Shown: positions 14,378 through 17,469 of the stretch, one piece after another | Layout of the letters: the number at the start of each line of letters is the position of its first letter | Numbering within the stretch: position 1 is the first letter of the stretch | From: AWTP1-13 sp035714005 | GTDB lineage: Bacteria > Pseudomonadota > Alphaproteobacteria > Rhizobiales > Hyphomicrobiaceae | Assembly: GCA_035714005.1 (NCBI GenBank) | Contig: DASTMQ010000387.1 | Span: forward strand, 1 to 17,469 | DNA: 17,469 nucleotides | Direction of reading: 5' to 3' | Position numbers and translations under genes: made by a program | The notes under the pieces: generated by a model | Database searches by the model: none | What the model was told of the DNA's origin: nothing | The model's input: only the letters and a program-made list of their open reading frames with translations

Positions 14378-15829
14378 CCCCGCGCGCGTTGTCACGGCGG
14401 CCCGCGCCGGATCCGACTTGATCGTCGTCCAGGGTGCCTGCTCATGCAGGTAACCGTTGGCAAGCCCCCAAAGCCCGCGCGTCTCCGCCGCGGCACGACG
14501 AAACGCCAGGCGCTCATGGCAGCTGCGGAGGAGGGCGATCCTTCGCTCGACCTCGTGCGCCAGCGCCCGCTCCGGCGATCCGGGCTCACCCTCGGCGGGA
14601 ATGCGGCCGTCGAAGGCGCGGCAGGCAAAGGTGGTGGCGCGGGTCGCAAGATTGCCGAACACGTCGGCGAGGTCTTTGCCGACGTCGGTGCTGAACCGCC
14701 GAACGTCGAAATCGACGTCGGCGCTTTCGGGTGCATTGGCGATCAACCACCAGCGCCAGAGGTCGGCCGGCAGAGCATCCAGCGCCGTGTCCGTGAACAC
14801 GCCGCGGCGCTGGCTGGTTGAGAACTTGCCGCCCGCGTAGGTCAGCCAATGGAAGCCCTTGATCACATCGACCGTCTTCCAGGGCTCGCCGCTGCCAAGC
14901 AAAGTCGCTGGGAAGCTCACCGCGTGGAAGGGCACGTTGTCCTTGCCCAGAAATTGCACATAGTCGAGGTCGTCCGCCTGCCACCACCAGCTACGCCAGT
15001 CCCGCTCGCTGGGTTTGGCGTCAGACCATTCTTTGGTGGCAGCAAGGTAGGTTATGGGTGCGTCGAACCAGACGTAGAAGACTTTCGCCTCAAAGCCGGG
15101 GCGGGGCACGGGAACGCCCCAGGCCAGGTCACGTGTGATGCAGCGGTCGCGTAGGTCTGAGGTCAGCCAGCCGTGGGCCAGCGACGTGACCCAGGCCGGC
15201 CAGCCATGACGGTGATCGACCCAGGCGCGTAGCCGGTCGACGAGCAACGATTGGCGCAGGAAGAGATGCGGGCTGGTCCGCAGCGCCAGGTCGCGGCTGC
15301 CGGAGACCGCCGATCTCGGCGCCAGCAACTCGGGCGGATCGAGAAGGGCTCCGCAGCCGTCGCATTGGTCACCGCGCGCGGCCTCGTATCGGCAATGTGG
15401 GCAGGTGCCGAGGATGTAGCGGTCGGGTAGGAAGCGGTTGTCCGTCGGCGACCAAACCTGCTCAACGTCCCGCTCCTCGATAAGCCCTGCCGCCTCGAGG
15501 CGGCGGTAGAAGTGCTGGGTCAAGGCACGGTTCTGCGCCGACGACGAGCGGCCGAAATGATCGAAGGACAAGCCAAATCTGCGGTAGATGTCGGCCTGTA
15601 TGGCGTGCTGTTGCTTGCAAAAGGTGCCGACATCCTGGCCTGCAGCCGCGGCGCTGAGCTCGGTCGGTGTGCCGTGCTCGTCGGTGGCGCAGATAAACAG
15701 GACTTCGGCACCGGTCTGGCGGCGGAAGCGCGCGTGCACGTCGGCGGGCAGCAGCGAGCCGACGAGATTGCCGAGATGTTTGACGCCGTTGACGTAGGGA
15801 AGGGCGCTGGTTACGAGGTAGCGGGTCAT
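14123..15829 (-). CDS. metG: Methionyl-tRNA synthetase (actinomycete-like type)
   Basis: This enzyme charges tRNA-Met with methionine in the cytosol. The 568-residue protein begins RYLVTSALPYVNGVKHLGN, a class I synthetase start in which HLGN replaces HIGH. It then has FICATDEHGTPTEL, a zinc-knuckle insert with cysteines at about 143, 146, 156 and 159 (CPHC...CDGC), FYVWFDAPITYL, VQFLGKDNVPFHAV, and the second catalytic signature GGKFSTSQRRGVF, where KFSTS replaces KMSKS. The anticodon-binding helical domain follows (DLADVFGNLATRATTF onward). There is no C-terminal tRNA-binding EMAP domain. From memory this combination resembles Streptomyces MetG more than the usual alphaproteobacterial enzyme, which suggests transfer or a second copy. 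Its leader carries a terminator-like attenuator. The last 255 bp overlap antisense with the methyltransferase frame. Confidence 0.95.
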   Translation of the reverse strand: MTRYLVTSALPYVNGVKHLGNLVGSLLPADVHARFRRQTGAEVLFICATDEHGTPTELSAAAAGQDVGTFCKQQHAIQADIYRRFGLSFDHFGRSSSAQNRALTQHFYRRLEAAGLIEERDVEQVWSPTDNRFLPDRYILGTCPHCRYEAARGDQCDGCGALLDPPELLAPRSAVSGSRDLALRTSPHLFLRQSLLVDRLRAWVDHRHGWPAWVTSLAHGWLTSDLRDRCITRDLAWGVPVPRPGFEAKVFYVWFDAPITYLAATKEWSDAKPSERDWRSWWWQADDLDYVQFLGKDNVPFHAVSFPATLLGSGEPWKTVDVIKGFHWLTYAGGKFSTSQRRGVFTDTALDALPADLWRWWLIANAPESADVDFDVRRFSTDVGKDLADVFGNLATRATTFACRAFDGRIPAEGEPGSPERALAHEVERRIALLRSCHERLAFRRAAAETRGLWGLANGYLHEQAPWTTIKSDPARAAVTTRAGLNLLALCAAVSWSIVPTLASRVLAAFGELGRPPWPAAPVARQLAGRKGQPLARIDPLVSKLTETEIARLERRFSGGAESVERDA

Positions 15830-15871
15830 TTATTGCATCCTTTGCGCGGACGCCGAACCCTTAAAAGAATC

Positions 15872-15901
15872 AAAAAGCCCTCCCGTCGGGACGGAAGAGC
15901 T
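15872..15901 (-). terminator. Intrinsic terminator in the metG leader (probable attenuator)
   Basis: On the minus strand an 11-bp stem (AGCTCTTCCGT with ACGGGAGGGCT, two G-U pairs) closes on the loop CCCG and is followed by TTTTGATTCTTTT. It points toward metG and ends about 42 bp upstream of the metG ATG. No minus-strand gene precedes it in the window, because the next gene is on the plus strand and divergent. It therefore sits between the metG promoter and the gene, the position of an attenuator rather than a gene-end terminator. Confidence 0.7.
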
Positions 15902-15944
15902 TGGGTTCAGCACATGTCTCGCGCGGACGCGCGTCAACCCTTCC
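15893..15944 (-). promoter_or_regulatory. Candidate antiterminator pairing in the metG leader
   Basis: On the minus strand GGAAGGGTT (15936-15944) can pair with CTTCC (15893-15897) and AACC (15904-15907), giving 9 bp with a 6-base bulge. CTTCC is part of the left arm of the terminator, so the two structures exclude each other. This is a pencil-and-paper fold; no energies were computed and no known riboswitch motif is recognised. Confidence 0.35.
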
Positions 15945-16008
15945 GGCCAGTATCCCTGCGGTCGGGCCGGAACATTCGAGCGGTGACGGTCACAACTGTC
16001 GTGCGCAT
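15934..16008 (-). other. Possible leader ORF of 24 residues before metG
   Basis: An ATG at 16008 opens a 24-residue frame whose TGA (15934-15936) falls on the edge of the candidate antiterminator arm. The peptide has methionine only at positions 1 and 12, so it is not a Met-rich stalling peptide of the classic kind. It has only a weak GCGGGC upstream. It may be a chance ORF in GC-rich DNA. Confidence 0.2.
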
Positions 16009-16014
16009 GCCCGC

Positions 16015-16043
16015 AAATTAGGGCTTGGCGCCCTGAAAATCAA
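16015..16043 (-). promoter_or_regulatory. Candidate metG promoter
   Basis: On the minus strand TTGATT and TAATTT are separated by 17 bp, which is ideal spacing for a sigma-70-type promoter, but both hexamers match the consensus only partly (4/6 and 3/6). Its place about 115 bp upstream of the leader terminator would give a leader RNA of suitable length. Confidence is low. Confidence 0.25.
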
Positions 16044-16081
16044 CTGGATGCGGCGCCCGAACTGTGCGAGGAGAAACATCG

Positions 16082-16102
16082 ATGGCAAGCGGCCAAGGAT
16101 GA
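16082..16102 (+). other. Six-codon mini-ORF before the adenylate kinase-like gene
   Basis: GAGGAG at 16068-16073 lies 8 bp before an ATG that opens the frame MASGQG and then stops (TGA at 16100-16102). The stop is 4 bp before the ATGATG of the next gene, and the mini-ORF covers that gene's AAGGA site (16095-16099). The ribosome-binding site here is stronger than that of the real gene. It may couple translation, or the GAGGAG may simply be a relic of an older start. Confidence 0.3.
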
Positions 16103-16106
16103 GCCG

Positions 16107-16754
16107 ATGATGCCGGACACCCCAAGCCGTACGGCCGTTGCCAAGGTGCACGCGCAGGCCGTTGTCTTATTTGGCATCTCGGGTGCCGGCAAGGGTACGC
16201 AGGCCGATCTTCTCGTCCGCCATCTCGCTGTGGTTGATCCTGGACGTCGCATCGTTCATGCCGACCAGGGCGCCCTGCTTCGCGCGCGCGCAGGCCAGGA
16301 AGACGAACTGGGTCGCCGCATCAAGGCGATCATGGCAGCCGGCAAGCTCGTGCCAAATTTTGTCGCCACCAGCCTACTCGCCGACCACGTAAGCCGCAAT
16401 TTTTCCAGCGAAACGCATTTTGTTTTCGACGGGGTCGCGCGCTACGATCTGCAAGCTTTGATGTTTGACGAGCTAATGGTCTTTTTCGATCCCGCCGAGT
16501 ATACGATCATTGTGCTTGAGCTTCCGGTTGAGCAAGCGAGGCAGCGTCTGGCGCTGCGCGGTCGCAGCGATGAGGCGACCGAAGAGCAGACGCGAAATCG
16601 CTTTCGTTGGTGGGCGGAAAAGACGCTACCGGCCATTGCCCTATTGGAAGAAATGGGCAGAAGGGTGCATCGCATCGACGGGTCGTTGCCCGCCGTGCAG
16701 GTCCACAAACTGATCCTGCAGAGCCTTTCTCTCACTGAACGGCCGCCCGAGTGA
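16107..16754 (+). CDS. Adenylate kinase-like nucleoside monophosphate kinase
   Basis: This 215-residue protein shows the adenylate kinase fold: a P-loop VVLFGISGAGKGTQADLL (about residues 19-36), HADQGALLRA where adenylate kinases have the substrate-binding SxGDxxR region, GRRIKAIMAAGKLVPNFVAT, and FVFDGVARYDLQA at the DGFPR site, where the Phe-Pro is replaced by Val-Ala. The lid is short, with LRGRSDEATEEQTRNRF and no zinc-binding insert. These substitutions at substrate-contact positions make it a divergent paralog rather than the housekeeping Adk, and the substrate could be another NMP. The start is at 16107 or the adjacent ATG at 16110; AAGGA lies 7 or 10 bp upstream. The gene diverges from metG and is followed by a second P-loop kinase gene. 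Confidence 0.8.
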   Translation: MMPDTPSRTAVAKVHAQAVVLFGISGAGKGTQADLLVRHLAVVDPGRRIVHADQGALLRARAGQEDELGRRIKAIMAAGKLVPNFVATSLLADHVSRNFSSETHFVFDGVARYDLQALMFDELMVFFDPAEYTIIVLELPVEQARQRLALRGRSDEATEEQTRNRFRWWAEKTLPAIALLEEMGRRVHRIDGSLPAVQVHKLILQSLSLTERPPE

Positions 16755-16787
16755 CCGGCCGCCCGGGTGACCGGCCGACCTGGGTTT
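16740..16787 (+). repeat. 16-bp tandem repeat across the kinase gene junction
   Basis: CGGCCGCCCGAGTGAC (16740-16755) is followed directly by CGGCCGCCCGGGTGAC (16756-16771, one mismatch) and a degenerate third copy beginning CGGCCGACCTGGG. The first copy contains the TGA stop of the adenylate kinase-like gene. The second contains a GTG that could be taken as the start of the next gene. The array looks like a recent duplication and makes that GTG (16767) a less likely start. Confidence 0.7.
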
Positions 16788-16826
16788 GCCCGGGGTCTGT
16801 CTCTCGTCTGCATTGGGGTCCGTCGC

Positions 16827-17336
16827 GTGCTGCAAACGGTCTATGCCATGTGTGGTCTTGCCTTTTCCGGCAAGTCGTCGCTTGCCGCCATTCTGGCGCG
16901 CGAGCTGAAAACCGAGCTCATCAGCCTCGATGCCATCAACCATGAACGCGGATTGCGCGGCGGCGACGGCATGAGCGATCGGCAATGGGAGGAGACGAGC
17001 GCCACGGCCATGGCTCGCCTGCGGCTGTTGCTGCGGCACCGATGCTCCGTGGTCGTGGATGACACCTTTTCGCATCGCTTCCTACGCGACCGATGCAAGC
17101 AAGTTGCGGCTGACCATGGCAGCCGTTTCCTGATCATCTTCATGGCTACACCATTGTCGGAAATCGAAGCCCGCCGGGCGGCCAACGATCGCGATCCTGT
17201 CCGCCATCGCATGCGCGATGAAGTCTTTCGGCAGCATCGGGATCGCTTTCAATTTCCCGGAGACGATGAGCCCGTTGTTCGCATCCGCAAGGCTAGCGAT
17301 GTCGAAGACTTGCTCTTGCGGGAAAGGCACGCCTGA
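16827..17336 (+). CDS. AAA_33-type P-loop ATP-binding protein, probable kinase
   Basis: A 169-residue protein opens with a beta-strand and Walker A motif, TVYAMCGLAFSGKSSLAAIL. ELISLDAIN follows at the position of the second strand. A Walker-B-like strand SVVVDDTFSHRFLRDRCKQ, the strand RFLIIFMATPLSEIEAR and the arginine-rich lid RRAANDRDPVRHRMRD complete it. This order matches the AAA_33 group of small P-loop kinases, which includes relatives of chloramphenicol phosphotransferase, T4 polynucleotide kinase and zeta toxins. The substrate cannot be told. I chose GTG at 16827, which has GGGG 9 bp upstream and places the P-loop near the N-terminus. An in-frame GTG at 16767 would add 20 residues but lies in a tandem repeat. 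It is downstream of the adenylate-kinase-like gene and probably co-transcribed with it. Confidence 0.78.
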   Translation: MLQTVYAMCGLAFSGKSSLAAILARELKTELISLDAINHERGLRGGDGMSDRQWEETSATAMARLRLLLRHRCSVVVDDTFSHRFLRDRCKQVAADHGSRFLIIFMATPLSEIEARRAANDRDPVRHRMRDEVFRQHRDRFQFPGDDEPVVRIRKASDVEDLLLRERHA

Positions 17337-17349
17337 GGCGGGCGGGCTT

Positions 17350-17469
17350 TTATTTCTTGGCAACGAATAGCCCGCTCTGGGTGTGAACCAAGACGCTGCC
17401 CTGGTCAGCGATCAGGGCCTCCACATACTCCAATAGCTTTGCTTTGGTGGGGTCGTCGGGCGAGCCTAG
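17350..17469 (-). CDS. Partial unrecognised protein (C-terminal 39 residues)
   Basis: A minus-strand frame entering from the right edge ends with TAA at 17350-17352. It reads as a well-behaved C-terminus: an amphipathic helix KAKLLEYVEALIADQG, a strand SVLVHTQSGLFV, and a lysine ending AKK. It converges with the AAA_33 kinase gene, leaving 13 bp between the stops. A 7-bp inverted repeat (GCGGGCT 17342-17348, AGCCCGC 17369-17375) spans its end. The family is not recognised. Amino-acid composition and the convergent arrangement support a real gene. Confidence 0.55.
   Translation of the reverse strand, partial: LGSPDDPTKAKLLEYVEALIADQGSVLVHTQSGLFVAKK

Noticed and set aside
15934..16008. Methionine-rich attenuation peptide before metG
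   Set aside because: The only ORF there has just two methionines and no strong ribosome-binding site, so classic peptide-stalling attenuation is not supported, although the terminator is.
1..17469. CRISPR array, tRNA, rRNA, insertion sequence or prophage
   Set aside because: No regularly spaced repeats, tRNA-like cloverleaf, transposase, integrase or phage structural gene could be seen by eye on either strand.

Overview
The window is high-GC DNA, tightly packed with bacterial genes, and most likely comes from the chromosome of an alphaproteobacterium. Four things point there: a bacteriophytochrome with an HWE-type histidine kinase (a kinase class concentrated in Alphaproteobacteria) paired with its heme oxygenase, the thiS-thiG-thiE arrangement, a ferrochelatase, and a qmcA/nfeD pair. 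I cannot place it at genus level. I see no rRNA, tRNA, CRISPR array, insertion sequence or phage gene.

Left part (1-7358), all on the minus strand. A membrane protein gene cut by the window edge follows nfeD and qmcA, which together form a membrane-quality-control operon. Then come hemH (ferrochelatase), ugd (UDP-glucose dehydrogenase), a CHAD-domain protein, and a compact thiS-thiG-thiE operon for the thiazole branch and the coupling step of thiamine synthesis. A 20-bp perfect palindrome lies between the CHAD gene and ugd.

Middle part (7563-13160 and beyond), plus strand. A stand-alone MFS transporter resembling the lysophospholipid flippase LplT is divergent from thiS. About 1.1 kb without an intact gene follows (8892-10021). 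It holds several strong inverted repeats, including a nested stem structure near 9036-9146, and a short remnant of a flavin-reductase-like gene on the minus strand. Next is a two-gene light-sensing operon: a heme oxygenase that would make biliverdin, overlapping by 8 bp a bacteriophytochrome (PAS-GAF-PHY-HWE kinase-receiver). A SAM-dependent methyltransferase gene follows 38 bp later. Its reading frame has no stop at the expected place and runs on antisense into the end of metG.

Right part (14123-17469). metG (minus strand) encodes a methionyl-tRNA synthetase of the type I associate with actinomycetes (HLGN and KFSTS signatures). Its leader contains a good intrinsic terminator 42 bp upstream of the start codon, which suggests transcription attenuation. 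Two plus-strand P-loop kinase genes follow, one adenylate-kinase-like and one AAA_33-like, with a 16-bp tandem repeat at their junction. The 3' end of an unrecognised minus-strand gene closes the window.

The best candidates for something new are the metG leader and the run-on methyltransferase. The structured element in the gene-poor region is a weaker one. All functional calls rest on motif recognition by eye; no database search was run.
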